Shown: in pieces, positions 6,106 to 15,420 of the stretch | How the letters are laid out: each line of letters begins with the position of its first letter | Position numbering within the stretch: position 1 is the stretch's first letter | Source of the DNA: Nibrella viscosa | GTDB taxonomy: Bacteria; Bacteroidota; Bacteroidia; Cytophagales; Spirosomataceae | Assembly (NCBI RefSeq): GCF_039541875.1 | Contig: NZ_BAABHB010000014.1 | Coordinates: forward strand, 142,502 to 206,501 | Length of the DNA stretch: 64,000 nt | Reading direction: 5' to 3' | Program-made: the position numbers and the translations under genes | Notes under the pieces: generated by a model | The model's database searches: none | Seen by the model: only the letters and a program-made list of their open reading frames with translations | What the model was told of the DNA's origin: nothing

Positions 6106-8991
6106 GTGACGGAAAACAAAGTTACGACCGAACCGGAAAACCGGAACGGTTATAGTCTCACCGATATTGACTTGACGGGCTTTGAGCAGATCGAAGTACT
6201 GGGTGCCCGCGAACATAATCTCAAAAATATTGATGTTACCATTCCCCGCAACAAGCTGGTGGTCGTGACGGGTATCAGCGGCAGCGGCAAATCGTCGCTG
6301 GCGTTCGATACCATCTACGCCGAAGGGCAGCGCCGGTATATGGAAAGCTTTTCGGCCTACGCCCGCTCGTTTATCGGCGATATGGAACGGCCGGATGTCG
6401 ATAAGATCAACGGGCTGAGTCCGGTGATCTCCATTGAGCAGAAGACGACCTCCAAGAACCCCCGCTCCACGGTAGGTACTACCACCGAGATCTATGATTT
6501 TCTGCGACTGCTGTACGCCCGGGCGGGCGAAGCCTACTCCTACGCCACAGGCCGTAAAATGACACGTCAGTCGCAGGATCAGATTATCGACCAGATTCTT
6601 AACCAGTACAACGGCCAAAAGCTCACGCTGCTGGCACCGGTAGTGAAAGGCCGCAAGGGCCATTACCGCGAGTTATTCGTGCAGATAGCCAAACTTGGCT
6701 ATACTAAAGTACGGGTAGATGGTCAGGTGCAGGATATTGCGCCCAAGATGCAGCTCGACCGGTATAAAGTACACGACATTGAGATTGTGATTGACCGGAT
6801 CATTCCCCGGCCCGAAGATCGCTTCCGGCTATCGCAGTCGGTGCAGACGGCGCTGAAACAGGGCAAAGGAGCGATGCAGATTCTGGATCAGGAAGGACAG
6901 GTAATCTACTTCTCGCAGAACCTGATGGACCCCGAATCGGGCATTAGCTACGATGAGCCGTCGCCGAATACTTTCTCGTTCAACTCGCCTTATGGCTGGT
7001 GCCCGGTCTGTCAGGGCCTTGGCGTGGTGGAGGAGATTACGGAAGAATCCGTTATTCCGGATAAGTCGCTAAGCATTAGCCGGGGGGCCATTGCGCCCCT
7101 GGGCGAGTACCGGGAGTTATGGTTTTTTCGGGAGATAGAGGTTATTCTGAAAAAGTTTAAACTGAGTTTGAGTACACCGCTGACCAAATATCCGCCTGAA
7201 CTGCTCCATGTGTTGCTGTTCGGCGACCAGGAAGAAGCAGTAATGCCGTCGAAAAAGCATCCGGGAGAAGATTACTATAACTTCAAATTCGAGGGTATAA
7301 TCCCCTTTCTGAAGCGGCAGCAGGAGAACGGTTCCGAGAAAATTCAGGAGTGGCTGAAAGACTTTATGGTGGTCAACACCTGTCCTGAGTGTAGTGGAGC
7401 ACGGTTGAAAAAGGAGTCGCTGTATTTCCGGATTGCCGATAAGAATATTGCCGAACTGGCCCGGCTGGATATTTCGGAACTGTCGGCCTGGATGACCAAT
7501 TTGGAAGACCGGTTGTCGGAGCGGCAGAATGTGATTGCCCGCGAAGTCCTGAAGGAAATTCGCAAGCGTATTGGTTTTCTGCTCGATATTGGTCTGGATT
7601 ACCTGACACTGGATCGCCCGTTGCGGACGCTTTCGGGGGGAGAGGCCCAGCGTATCCGGCTGGCGACGCAGATCGGTACGCAGTTGGTGGGGGTTTTGTA
7701 CATCATGGACGAGCCAAGTATTGGGCTGCACCAGCGCGACAACGTAAAGCTGATTGATTCGCTAAAGAACCTGCGGGATCTGGGCAATACGGTGCTGGTG
7801 GTCGAGCACGATAAAGACATGATGCTGGCGTCGGATTACATCCTGGACATTGGTCCGGGAGCCGGCCGGCACGGCGGTCAGGTAGTGGGCATTGGTACAC
7901 CGGAAGAGTTTTTGCAGAACGGTAGCACCACGGCCGAGTATCTGAACGGTCGCCGAGCCATCAAGGTACCTGCCGAGCGCCGGAAAGGCAATGGTAAGTT
8001 TTTGATCATTAAAGGTGCCACGGGTCATAACCTGAAGAATGTGACGCTGAAGCTGCCACTGGGCCGGATGGTGTGTATCACCGGCGTATCGGGCAGTGGC
8101 AAGTCGTCGCTGATTCACGAAACGCTGTTTCCGGTGCTGAACCGCCACTTTTACAAGTCTAAACGGGAGCCGCTGTCCTTTAAATCGGTAGAAGGGCTGG
8201 AATACCTGGATAAGGTAATTGAAGTAGATCAGTCGCCCATTGGCCGGACCCCCCGCTCTAACCCGGCCACCTACACCGGTATGTTCTCGGATATACGGGC
8301 GTTGTTTGCCGAGCTACCCGAAGCCAAAATCCGGGGTTATAAGCCGGGGCGCTTTTCCTTTAACGTGAAGGGCGGCCGCTGCGAAGACTGCGAGGGGGCG
8401 GGCATGAAAAAGATTGAAATGGAGTTTCTGCCCGATGTACACGTCGCCTGCGAAACCTGTAAAGGTAAACGTTTCAACCGTGAAACCCTGGAAGTACGTT
8501 TTAAAGGCAAATCGATTGCCGATGTGCTGGACATGACCGTGGAGCAGGCACTGGACTTTTTTGCCAGTCAGCCCAAGATCCTGCGCAAAGTGCAGACGCT
8601 GAACGATGTGGGTTTAGGGTATATTACGCTTGGCCAGCACGCAACAACGCTATCGGGTGGAGAAGCCCAGCGGGTAAAACTGGCTGAGGAGTTGTCGAAG
8701 AAAGACACCGGCAAAACCATGTACATCCTGGATGAGCCGACCACGGGTCTGCATTTCCAGGATATTTCCCACTTGCTGGATGTATTGAACAAACTGGTCG
8801 ACAAAGGCAACACGGTGTTGATCATTGAGCACAACCTGGACGTTATCAAAGTCTCTGACCACATCATCGACCTCGGCCCGGAAGGTGGCAACAAAGGCGG
8901 TGAAATCATTGCCGAGGGAACGCCGGAGAAGGTAGCAAAGGTTGAAGGGAGTTATACGGGGAAGTTTCTGGCGATGGAATTGGGAGGGTAG
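6106..8991 (+). CDS. uvrA: Excinuclease ABC subunit A
   Basis: A 961-residue UvrA, the damage-recognition ATPase of nucleotide excision repair. The first Walker A (GISGSGKSS) is near residues 56-64 and the second (GVSGSGKSS) near 660. Both ABC signatures (LSGGEAQR) are present, and zinc-binding CxxC pairs occur near residue 298 (CPVC), 425 (CPEC) and in the C-terminal module (CEDC ... CETC, about 758-785). The start is GTG 6106; the N-terminus (MTENKVTTEPENRNGYSLTD) is a short tail before the conserved GAREHNLKNI. No uvrB is in the window. Confidence 0.98.
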   Translation: MTENKVTTEPENRNGYSLTDIDLTGFEQIEVLGAREHNLKNIDVTIPRNKLVVVTGISGSGKSSLAFDTIYAEGQRRYMESFSAYARSFIGDMERPDVDKINGLSPVISIEQKTTSKNPRSTVGTTTEIYDFLRLLYARAGEAYSYATGRKMTRQSQDQIIDQILNQYNGQKLTLLAPVVKGRKGHYRELFVQIAKLGYTKVRVDGQVQDIAPKMQLDRYKVHDIEIVIDRIIPRPEDRFRLSQSVQTALKQGKGAMQILDQEGQVIYFSQNLMDPESGISYDEPSPNTFSFNSPYGWCPVCQGLGVVEEITEESVIPDKSLSISRGAIAPLGEYRELWFFREIEVILKKFKLSLSTPLTKYPPELLHVLLFGDQEEAVMPSKKHPGEDYYNFKFEGIIPFLKRQQENGSEKIQEWLKDFMVVNTCPECSGARLKKESLYFRIADKNIAELARLDISELSAWMTNLEDRLSERQNVIAREVLKEIRKRIGFLLDIGLDYLTLDRPLRTLSGGEAQRIRLATQIGTQLVGVLYIMDEPSIGLHQRDNVKLIDSLKNLRDLGNTVLVVEHDKDMMLASDYILDIGPGAGRHGGQVVGIGTPEEFLQNGSTTAEYLNGRRAIKVPAERRKGNGKFLIIKGATGHNLKNVTLKLPLGRMVCITGVSGSGKSSLIHETLFPVLNRHFYKSKREPLSFKSVEGLEYLDKVIEVDQSPIGRTPRSNPATYTGMFSDIRALFAELPEAKIRGYKPGRFSFNVKGGRCEDCEGAGMKKIEMEFLPDVHVACETCKGKRFNRETLEVRFKGKSIADVLDMTVEQALDFFASQPKILRKVQTLNDVGLGYITLGQHATTLSGGEAQRVKLAEELSKKDTGKTMYILDEPTTGLHFQDISHLLDVLNKLVDKGNTVLIIEHNLDVIKVSDHIIDLGPEGGNKGGEIIAEGTPEKVAKVEGSYTGKFLAMELGG

Positions 8992-8994
8992 GAG

Positions 8995-9012
8995 AAACCG
9001 TTAAAACGGTTT
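8995..9012. terminator. Short stem-loop after uvrA
   Basis: AAACCGTT (8995-9002) and AACGGTTT (9005-9012) are perfect inverted repeats that begin 4 bases after the uvrA stop, followed by TTCC. A weak terminator is possible. The rest of the gap to 9226 holds no convincing gene. A small hairpin, CTCTGC (9192-9197) with GCAGAG (9205-9210), lies just before the fucosidase gene. Confidence 0.4.
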
Positions 9013-9226
9013 TCCTTCGCTGGCAGATCATTCAACCCGCAATGGGTCAAAAGCCGTTCGTATTCCTGCGCGAATGATAGGGTGCGGTGGTGGTGCGACA
9101 TACAAGCGGTGTAAGAGCAGTGAGTGAAATACAAAGGTTGAGACGATGACTTAGGGGGACTCGTCACGAAGCCGGGTAAAAGCTGGCGACTCTCTGCTTT
9201 TCAGGCAGAGGACACAACCTTTGTTT

Positions 9227-10666
9227 ATGAAAATCCATTATTGGCTCACTGTAGCCAGCATGATGTATGCTGCTTCAACGCTGGCCCAGCGCGATATTCC
9301 CACCAATCCGGTAAAACCGACCCCGCAGCAGCTTCAGTACCAGCAGCAGGAGCTCATTGGCTTCCTGCACTTCGGTGTTAATACCTTTTCCGACCGTGAA
9401 TGGGGTACGGGTAAAGAAGACCCCCGCAGCTTTAACCCCACCAAACTGGATGCCCGGCAGTGGGTACAGGCCGCTAAAACGGCGGGCATGAAAACGCTCA
9501 TCATCACCGCCAAGCACCACGATGGATTCTGCCTCTGGCCATCAAAATACACCGACCATTCGGTAAAGAGCAGCCCCTGGAAAAACGGCAAAGGTGATGT
9601 GGTGCGTGAACTGACCGACGCCTGCCGCGAAGCGGGTATGAAGCTCGGCATTTACCTGTCGCCCTGGGATATGCACGAACCGAAATACGGCACCTCAGAG
9701 TATAACCAGTTTTACCTGAACCAACTGCGGGAGTTACTGACCAACTATGGCCCAATCGCCGAGTTGTGGATGGACGGAGCCAAAGGCGAAAACGCCAAAA
9801 ATATGGAGTACGACTTTGAGGCTTACCGGGCGCTGATCCGGCAGTTGCAGCCCAATGCGGTTATCTTCTCGGATGTTGGGCCGGGTGTGCGCTGGATCGG
9901 GAACGAACGGGGTTTTGCCGGCGAAACCTGTTGGTCGACTATCAATACCGAAGGCATGGCGATTGGTAAAGCCGATTCCAAATACCTGAATACAGGTGAC
10001 CCCAACGGCGACGAATGGATTCCGGGCGAGTGTGACGTATCCATCCGGCCGGGCTGGTTCTACCATGCCAAAGAAGACAGCCGGGTGAAAACTCCGCAGC
10101 AACTGGTAGACATCTACTACAAATCCGTCGGCCGGAACGGTACCCTGCTACTGAACCTGCCGCCGGACCAGAACGGTCTCCTTCACGAAAATGATGTGGC
10201 CGCCCTGCGTGGTATGCGGGAAATTCTGAACGAAACGTTCCAGAAAAATTTGGCACTAAAGAAGCCGGTGAAGGCCGGTAGCCAGTGGACCGGTTTTGCG
10301 ACCCAGCGCCTGACCGATGGCAACGCCGATACCTACTGGGCCGCCAAAGAAGGAGAAACCTCCGCAACCCTGGAGCTTGACCTGGGCCGCCCGACTACCT
10401 TCGACCGCGTTTCGTTACAGGAGCCGGTGCGGCTGGGACAGCGGATAGCTGCTTTTCGGGTGGAGGCTGAGCAGAACGGTACCTGGCAGGAGGTGGCCAA
10501 GGGCACTACCATCGGCTATAAGCGGCTGCTGCGGCTGGATAGCCCCGTTACGGCGCAACGCATCCGCATTGTAATAGAGCAGGCCAACAACACTGTGGCG
10601 CTTTCGGAAATTGGGTTATACCAGGCTTCTGAGCGGGAAGGTAAGCCGCTGGCTGAAAAGAAATAA
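9227..10666 (+). CDS. Secreted GH29 alpha-L-fucosidase with C-terminal F5/8-type (CBM32-like) domain
   Basis: A 479-residue exported enzyme; the signal peptide is MKIHYWLTVASMMYAASTLA, then Q. The GH29 barrel shows IGFLHFGVNTF, ITAKHHDGFCLWPS and ELWMDGAKG, in which Asp of WMDG (about residue 183) is the expected nucleophile. The layout resembles the GH29-B subgroup that cuts alpha-1,3/1,4 fucosides (inference). Residues about 340-465 form a discoidin-like carbohydrate-binding domain (NLALKKPVKAGSQW, DGNADTYWAA, LELDLGRPTTFDRVSLQE). ATG 9227 is used instead of the in-frame TTG 9221. An AACCTTTG box ends only 3 bases before this ATG. Confidence 0.93.
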   Translation: MKIHYWLTVASMMYAASTLAQRDIPTNPVKPTPQQLQYQQQELIGFLHFGVNTFSDREWGTGKEDPRSFNPTKLDARQWVQAAKTAGMKTLIITAKHHDGFCLWPSKYTDHSVKSSPWKNGKGDVVRELTDACREAGMKLGIYLSPWDMHEPKYGTSEYNQFYLNQLRELLTNYGPIAELWMDGAKGENAKNMEYDFEAYRALIRQLQPNAVIFSDVGPGVRWIGNERGFAGETCWSTINTEGMAIGKADSKYLNTGDPNGDEWIPGECDVSIRPGWFYHAKEDSRVKTPQQLVDIYYKSVGRNGTLLLNLPPDQNGLLHENDVAALRGMREILNETFQKNLALKKPVKAGSQWTGFATQRLTDGNADTYWAAKEGETSATLELDLGRPTTFDRVSLQEPVRLGQRIAAFRVEAEQNGTWQEVAKGTTIGYKRLLRLDSPVTAQRIRIVIEQANNTVALSEIGLYQASEREGKPLAEKK

Positions 10667-10675
10667 GGGATGACA

Positions 10676-10701
10676 AAAAAGCGGGTCACGGCCCGCTTTT
10701 T
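10676..10701. terminator. Bidirectional terminator between fucosidase and epimerase
   Basis: AAAAAGCGGG (10676-10685) pairs with CCCGCTTTTT (10692-10701) around a 6-base loop. The A and T tracts on both sides let it act for both convergent genes. Confidence 0.85.
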
Positions 10702-10704
10702 CCG

Positions 10705-11766
10705 TTACTTCAGAATCGGTTCCAGCGCGGCCCGGTTCTCGTCGAGCCATTTGGCAATGTCGGAGACGATATCCTTAATGCCTTTTTCGGGTTTCCAGCC
10801 GGTGAGGTTGGTGACCTTTGTATTATCGGTAATGTACAGGCGGATGTCGGCGGCCCGGTTTTCGGTTACCTGCTTGATGGGAATCGTTTTGCCGGTTACC
10901 TCCTGACAGATCTGCGTTAGCTCCTGTAGGGAAGCACTGCTTTCTACGCCACCGCCGGCGTTCAGGATTTCACCGTTCACCTGATCCAGGTTGTGCAGTT
11001 GCCAGTCGATGAGCCGGTACAGGTCATCAATGTGCAACATATCGCGGGTTTGTTTGCCCGTGCCACCGTAGCCGATGTAGGCCAGCGATTGCTCAAAGTA
11101 GTGCTTGGCAATCCAGAGTACCATCACGCCCTGATCGACCTTACCCATCTGCCACGGACCGGTAATGACCCCACAACGGTTAATGACCGTTTTTAGCCCG
11201 TAAAACTCGTTGTACTCCTGAATAATCAGCTCCGACGCCAGTTTGGTGGTACCATACAGCGAACGGGCACCGTCGAGCGGGAAGTTTTCGGCGATGCCCT
11301 TGGACGAAACGCCCGGCACCGGCTGGTCGTCGCTGAGCACAAAGCGGGTGTCGGCTTCCTCAAAATTCAGTGTCTCAATGGTTTTGATGGGGTAGACCCG
11401 GCTGGTCGACAGAAAGATAAAATTCGCTTTATGCTTCAGCGCGTAGTTAAGGCAGTTGACCGTCCCGAACAGATTGGTATTAATGAGGTAATCAGGGGTA
11501 CCATCCAGTCCGGCCAGCACCGACGGCTCCGCCGAGGCTTCGATAATGGTGTCGACAGCCGGTAGCGCATCAAAATCCTCTTTGCTGCGAATATCGCCGT
11601 GGACGAACTCGACACCGGCCTGCTTTAGCCGGGCAATGTTCAGCTCGGAACCCCGGCGTTTCAGGTTATCGAGGGCAAAAATCTGGTAATCGGGATAGTT
11701 GGTTTTCAGCGCAATCGCCAGCGCCGAGCCGACAAAGCCGGCTCCGCCGGTAATCAGTAATTTCAT
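10705..11766 (-). CDS. NAD-dependent epimerase/dehydratase (sugar-nucleotide short-chain dehydrogenase)
   Basis: A 353-residue extended SDR. The Rossmann motif GGAGFVG is at residues 7-13, followed by ALDNLKRRGSELNIARL. The catalytic YxxxK is in SLYGTTKLASE. The product most resembles the CDP-paratose/tyvelose 2-epimerase (RfbE-like) branch because of the NLKRRGSELN and FVHGDIRSKED stretches, but the substrate cannot be fixed from sequence alone. ATG 11766 is chosen because it starts directly at MKLLITGG; an upstream in-frame start at 11787 would add seven residues with no conserved role. It lies 45 bases downstream of the KUP gene on the same strand and may be co-transcribed with it. Confidence 0.85.
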   Translation of the reverse strand: MKLLITGGAGFVGSALAIALKTNYPDYQIFALDNLKRRGSELNIARLKQAGVEFVHGDIRSKEDFDALPAVDTIIEASAEPSVLAGLDGTPDYLINTNLFGTVNCLNYALKHKANFIFLSTSRVYPIKTIETLNFEEADTRFVLSDDQPVPGVSSKGIAENFPLDGARSLYGTTKLASELIIQEYNEFYGLKTVINRCGVITGPWQMGKVDQGVMVLWIAKHYFEQSLAYIGYGGTGKQTRDMLHIDDLYRLIDWQLHNLDQVNGEILNAGGGVESSASLQELTQICQEVTGKTIPIKQVTENRAADIRLYITDNTKVTNLTGWKPEKGIKDIVSDIAKWLDENRAALEPILK

Positions 11767-11811
11767 AGGTTGACAGATTTGAGCCACTCCTGTATTGGAG
11801 AGACTCAGAGG

Positions 11812-13755
11812 TTATGTTGTAATGCGGGTAAGTTTAACATTCTCTACCGGGCGGATAACCAGCGGTACCTTCTCTACTTTGACCGAACTGCTGTCGAGGC
11901 CGAACCAGCGATCTTCGGAGGTGGTGAAGCCTTTGATGAAAAAGTACACATTCATGATGAGCCGCTCCGACACAGGCAGATCATTTTCGAACGAAAGGAA
12001 TTTTTCCAGCACCACAAACCGGAAATCACCGATCACGTTTTGCCGGTGGAGCGATTCGTAGCGGCTGGTAATATCCACCTCCTTATTCTTCACCAGATCC
12101 TCAATGACTTTGCGGAAGAACAGGTTGATGCGCTGCTCGACCCGGAAACCCAGCCGGAATGTCACCTTATAGCAGTCGTCGGGGGCAATGGTATTCACCT
12201 TGTATTCCATAGTGTACGGATCGTCGGTGGTATCCACGTGAATAAACCAGTAAATATCCGCTCGTTTTGGCCGCTTCTGGAAAATGGAGTAAATGATCTT
12301 GGACTCGATCTCCGACTGCCGGGCGGCATTGCTCATAAACACCAGGTGCGTGGCGTATTTGGGGATACTAATGTCCCGACTCAGCTCCTTAATGGCCTGA
12401 ATGTACTGATCAATGCGCACGTATTCGGTGAGTCGCATTTTAATCCGGCTGGCATTCAGCCAGATAATCATAACCATTCCCATCAGACCGGCAATCAGAA
12501 CAGACACCCAGCCACCATGTACAAACTTCACCAGGTTAGCTACCAGAAAACAGCTTTCAATAGTCAGATAGGCGATTACAAAAAGAACCACCAACCAGGC
12601 GTTGTATTTATGCGTGTAGAGGTAGTAGCCGAAGAGCATGGTACTCATCATCATGGTGAGGGTGATGGCTAGTCCATAGGCTGCTTCCATGCGGGACGAG
12701 TCCTGGAAATAAAGCACTACGCCGACACAGCCCACAAACAGCAGCCAGTTGATGCTGGGTACGTACAACTGCCCTTTTTTGACGGAAGGGTAGCGTAAGC
12801 GGACTTTTGGCCAGAAATTCAGCCGGATGGCCTCACTTATCAGCGTAAAAGCACCGGAGAGCATGGCCTGACTGGCAATAATCGTAGCCGCAGTAGCGAT
12901 GAGAATGCCAATAAACAGAAACCACTCCGGCATTAAGGCGTAAAACGGATTCCGCTCACCCAGCGCTTCGCCCGCCAGACTTTTCACATAGGCACCCTGG
13001 CCAAAGTAATTGAGCACCAGGCAGGTCTTTACAAAGATCCAGCTAATCCGGATATTACCCCGGCCGCAGTGGCCCATATCGGAATAAAGCGCTTCGGCAC
13101 CGGTAGTCGACAGAAAGACGGCTCCCAATAGCCAGAAGGCACCGGGGTAGGTGGTCAGAAACAGGTACGCATAATAAGGGTTTATCGCGGCCAGGACGGT
13201 GGGGTCATCCAGAATGTGAACGAAGCCCAGCACGCCCAGCATGGTAAACCAGATTAGCATTACCGGGCCGAAGGTGGTTCCTACCACACTGGTGCCAAAG
13301 GTCTGAATGAGAAAGAGGCCCGAAAGAATGGCAATCACGATCGGAATTGTCTCAATATTGGGATACAGAATCCGCAGGCCTTCAACCGCCGATGAGACCG
13401 AAATGGGTGGCGTGATAATACTATCGGCCAGTAGGGAACTGCCGCCAATTATAGCAGGAATAGTCAGCCAGCGGGCATGCCGGCGCACCAGCGCGTATAA
13501 CGCAAAAATGCCGCCTTCACCGCGGTTGTCGGCCCGTAGAACCAGCACTACATATTTAATGGTAGTTTGGAGCGTGATTGTCCAGAGAATACAGGAGAGG
13601 GCTCCTAAAACAATCTCCTCCTGAATAACGGGGGCTGAGCCGGCGACGGCTCTGAGCACATAAAGGGGAGAAGTACCAATATCACCGTATATAATTCCCA
13701 GGGCTACCAGCAGACCAGCCGCCGACACCCGGTCCATGTGTCGTTTATCTTCCAT
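11812..13755 (-). CDS. kup: KUP/HAK/KT family potassium transporter
   Basis: A 647-residue polytopic membrane protein. The KUP signature GIIYGDIGTSPLYVL is at about residues 20-34, with DNRGEGGIFALYALVRRH and GGSSLLADSIITPPISV further on. About twelve hydrophobic helices occupy residues 10-450, and the C-terminal 200 residues form a hydrophilic cytoplasmic domain. KUP carriers take up K+ with protons. A TATCTTTG -7 box lies on the minus strand at 13802-13809. A 300-residue open frame on the opposite strand is a shadow. Confidence 0.95.
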   Translation of the reverse strand: MEDKRHMDRVSAAGLLVALGIIYGDIGTSPLYVLRAVAGSAPVIQEEIVLGALSCILWTITLQTTIKYVVLVLRADNRGEGGIFALYALVRRHARWLTIPAIIGGSSLLADSIITPPISVSSAVEGLRILYPNIETIPIVIAILSGLFLIQTFGTSVVGTTFGPVMLIWFTMLGVLGFVHILDDPTVLAAINPYYAYLFLTTYPGAFWLLGAVFLSTTGAEALYSDMGHCGRGNIRISWIFVKTCLVLNYFGQGAYVKSLAGEALGERNPFYALMPEWFLFIGILIATAATIIASQAMLSGAFTLISEAIRLNFWPKVRLRYPSVKKGQLYVPSINWLLFVGCVGVVLYFQDSSRMEAAYGLAITLTMMMSTMLFGYYLYTHKYNAWLVVLFVIAYLTIESCFLVANLVKFVHGGWVSVLIAGLMGMVMIIWLNASRIKMRLTEYVRIDQYIQAIKELSRDISIPKYATHLVFMSNAARQSEIESKIIYSIFQKRPKRADIYWFIHVDTTDDPYTMEYKVNTIAPDDCYKVTFRLGFRVEQRINLFFRKVIEDLVKNKEVDITSRYESLHRQNVIGDFRFVVLEKFLSFENDLPVSERLIMNVYFFIKGFTTSEDRWFGLDSSSVKVEKVPLVIRPVENVKLTRITT

Positions 13756-13801
13756 AGAGCGAGGCTACTGCCCGGTTTGGGCGCAGCAAATACAAACGCG
13801 G

Positions 13802-13809
13802 CAAAGATA
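13802..13809 (-). promoter_or_regulatory. -7 element (TATCTTTG) of the KUP gene
   Basis: A perfect TAnnTTTG on the minus strand, 46 bases before the KUP ATG. The -33 element is not clear. Confidence 0.5.
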
Positions 13810-13866
13810 ATAGGTGTGCAAGTACGTTGTTTTCGGAAGATAAGAAAGTTATGAGCTTAAAATCTT

Positions 13867-15252
13867 TTACAGGACCGTGGTTACCAGCAGGTAGCTGTTC
13901 AGCCCGATAATGATGGCGGAGATAATCCAGGCGGTCAGCTTCAGCCAGCGGGGGTTCACAAACGCACCCATACGCAGTTTATCACTGGTAAACTGCACCA
14001 GTGGCACCACCGCAAAGCTCAGTTGCAGCGACAGAATTACCTGACTCAGTACCAGCAGATCACCAATTTTTTCGTCGCCGTAGAGGATGGTAACGATCAG
14101 GGCCGGTACAATGGCCACCAGCCGGGTAATCAGTCGCCGGAGCCAGGGTTTGAGCCGTAGTTTCAAAAATCCTTCCATCACAATCTGCCCCGCCAACGTA
14201 CCGGTCAGGGTGGAGGTCTGCCCGGCCGCCAGCAGGGCAACGGCAAACACCGCTCCGGCTACCTGGGCTCCCAGCAGCGGATCGAGCAGCCGGTAGGCAT
14301 CGGTAATGTCGGCTACGGTTTGATTGCCCGAGAAATGGAAGGTAGCAGCCGCCAGCACCAGAATGGCTCCGTTAATGAAAAAGGCCAGCAGCAGCGACAC
14401 GCTCGAATCGATGGTGGCGTATCGGATGGCGCTCCGGCGGCCGTGGTCGGTGCGGGCAAAATTACGGGTTTGAATAATGCTGGAGTGCAGATACAGGTTG
14501 TGCGGCATCACGGTAGCCCCCAGAATACCAATAGCCAGATACAACATGCTGGGGTTGGTCACAATTTCCCGGCGGGGAAGCAGCCCACCGGCCACTGCCC
14601 CCATATCGGGCCGGGACAGAAAGATCTCATAAGCAAAACAAAGGAAAATAATGAAGATCAAACCGGCTACAATACTCTCCAGCAGTCGGAAACCTTTGTT
14701 CTGAAGGTACAAGAGCAGCAGCACGTCCAAAGCCGTAATACCGACCCCCACCGCCAGCGGAATACCAAACAGCAGATTTAAGGCCAGGGCCGAGCCAATT
14801 ACTTCGGCCAGATCCATAGCGGCAATGGCTATTTCGCTCAATACCCACAGCCCCATAGCTACAGGGCGGCTGTACTGCTCGCGGCAGGCCTGCGCCAGAT
14901 CACGCCCGGTGGCAATACCCAGCTTCAGCGCCAGGTGTTGCAGCAGCATGGCAAACAAATTGGAGATTAGAATGACCGAGAGCAGTTTGTAGCCGAACTG
15001 AGCGCCCCCGGCAATGTCGGTAGCCCAGTTACCGGGGTCCATATACCCGACGGCTACCATCAGCCCGGGACCAACAAAAGCCCGCATTTTCTTAATAAAA
15101 CTACCTTCTGTTGGAACAGGAATGCTGGCGTGGACTTCCGAAAGGGAGCGGGTGGCAGACTCCTGTTCAACTCCAGGCAGAATCTGATCTATTCGGTTAC
15201 TTCGGGGCACCGGTAGGGCCTGAGTGGTCCGCACAAACTCTTGAGGCTTCAT
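13867..15252 (-). CDS. mntH: NRAMP family Mn2+/Fe2+ transporter
   Basis: A 461-residue NRAMP carrier. The metal-binding motifs are both present: DPGN in GYMDPGNWATDIAGGAQFGY and MPH in GATVMPHNLYLHSS. Eleven or so hydrophobic helices follow a polar N-terminal tail of about 60 residues. NRAMP proteins import Mn2+ or Fe2+ with protons. An in-frame ATG exists at 15285, but the minus-strand -7 box (TACATTTG, 15290-15283) would put the transcript start near 15276, so ATG 15252 is preferred. The gene diverges from the DtxR/MntR-like regulator across a 26-bp palindrome, which points to metal-dependent repression. Confidence 0.93.
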   Translation of the reverse strand: MKPQEFVRTTQALPVPRSNRIDQILPGVEQESATRSLSEVHASIPVPTEGSFIKKMRAFVGPGLMVAVGYMDPGNWATDIAGGAQFGYKLLSVILISNLFAMLLQHLALKLGIATGRDLAQACREQYSRPVAMGLWVLSEIAIAAMDLAEVIGSALALNLLFGIPLAVGVGITALDVLLLLYLQNKGFRLLESIVAGLIFIIFLCFAYEIFLSRPDMGAVAGGLLPRREIVTNPSMLYLAIGILGATVMPHNLYLHSSIIQTRNFARTDHGRRSAIRYATIDSSVSLLLAFFINGAILVLAAATFHFSGNQTVADITDAYRLLDPLLGAQVAGAVFAVALLAAGQTSTLTGTLAGQIVMEGFLKLRLKPWLRRLITRLVAIVPALIVTILYGDEKIGDLLVLSQVILSLQLSFAVVPLVQFTSDKLRMGAFVNPRWLKLTAWIISAIIIGLNSYLLVTTVL

Positions 15253-15282
15253 TGTATCTGTGTATACTTTAGGATCATGAGA

Positions 15283-15290
15283 CAAATGTA
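15283..15290 (-). promoter_or_regulatory. -7 element (TACATTTG) of mntH
   Basis: A perfect TAnnTTTG on the minus strand. The position expected for its -33 element falls at about 15311, inside the palindromic operator at 15307-15332. Confidence 0.6.
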
Positions 15291-15306
15291 TACGATTGTT
15301 CTCAAT

Positions 15307-15332
15307 AAAAATTTAGGCAGGCCTAAATTTTT
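15307..15332. promoter_or_regulatory. Palindromic MntR/DtxR-type operator between mntH and its regulator
   Basis: The perfect inverted repeat AAATTTAGGC-AG-GCCTAAATTT (15309-15330) extends by two A/T pairs to 15307-15332. The core TTTAGGC..GCCTAAA matches the general form of DtxR/MntR family operators (TTAGG...CCTAA). It covers the -33 positions of both divergent promoters, so one bound dimer pair could shut both. Confidence 0.85.
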
Positions 15333-15352
15333 TTAAAGTATATATAAAAAAC

Positions 15353-15360
15353 TAATTTTG
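15353..15360 (+). promoter_or_regulatory. -7 element (TAATTTTG) of the mntR-like gene
   Basis: A perfect TAnnTTTG. The operator ends 20 bases upstream at 15332, overlapping the place of the -33 element. This fits autoregulation. Confidence 0.6.
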
Positions 15361-15420
15361 CCGTTGAAATGTTCGGATAGCAAGTGTAAAAAGCTGAATA
15401 AAACCGGATGCTGACGCTGC

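Noticed and set aside
8952..9167. 71-residue minus-strand open frame between uvrA and the fucosidase gene
   Set aside because: It overlaps the uvrA end, has no recognisable domain and no promoter or ribosome-binding site that I can support.
11770..12672. 300-residue open frame on the plus strand
   Set aside because: It is antisense to the well-conserved KUP C-terminal half, has no recognisable motif and a His/Asn/Gln-rich composition typical of a shadow frame.
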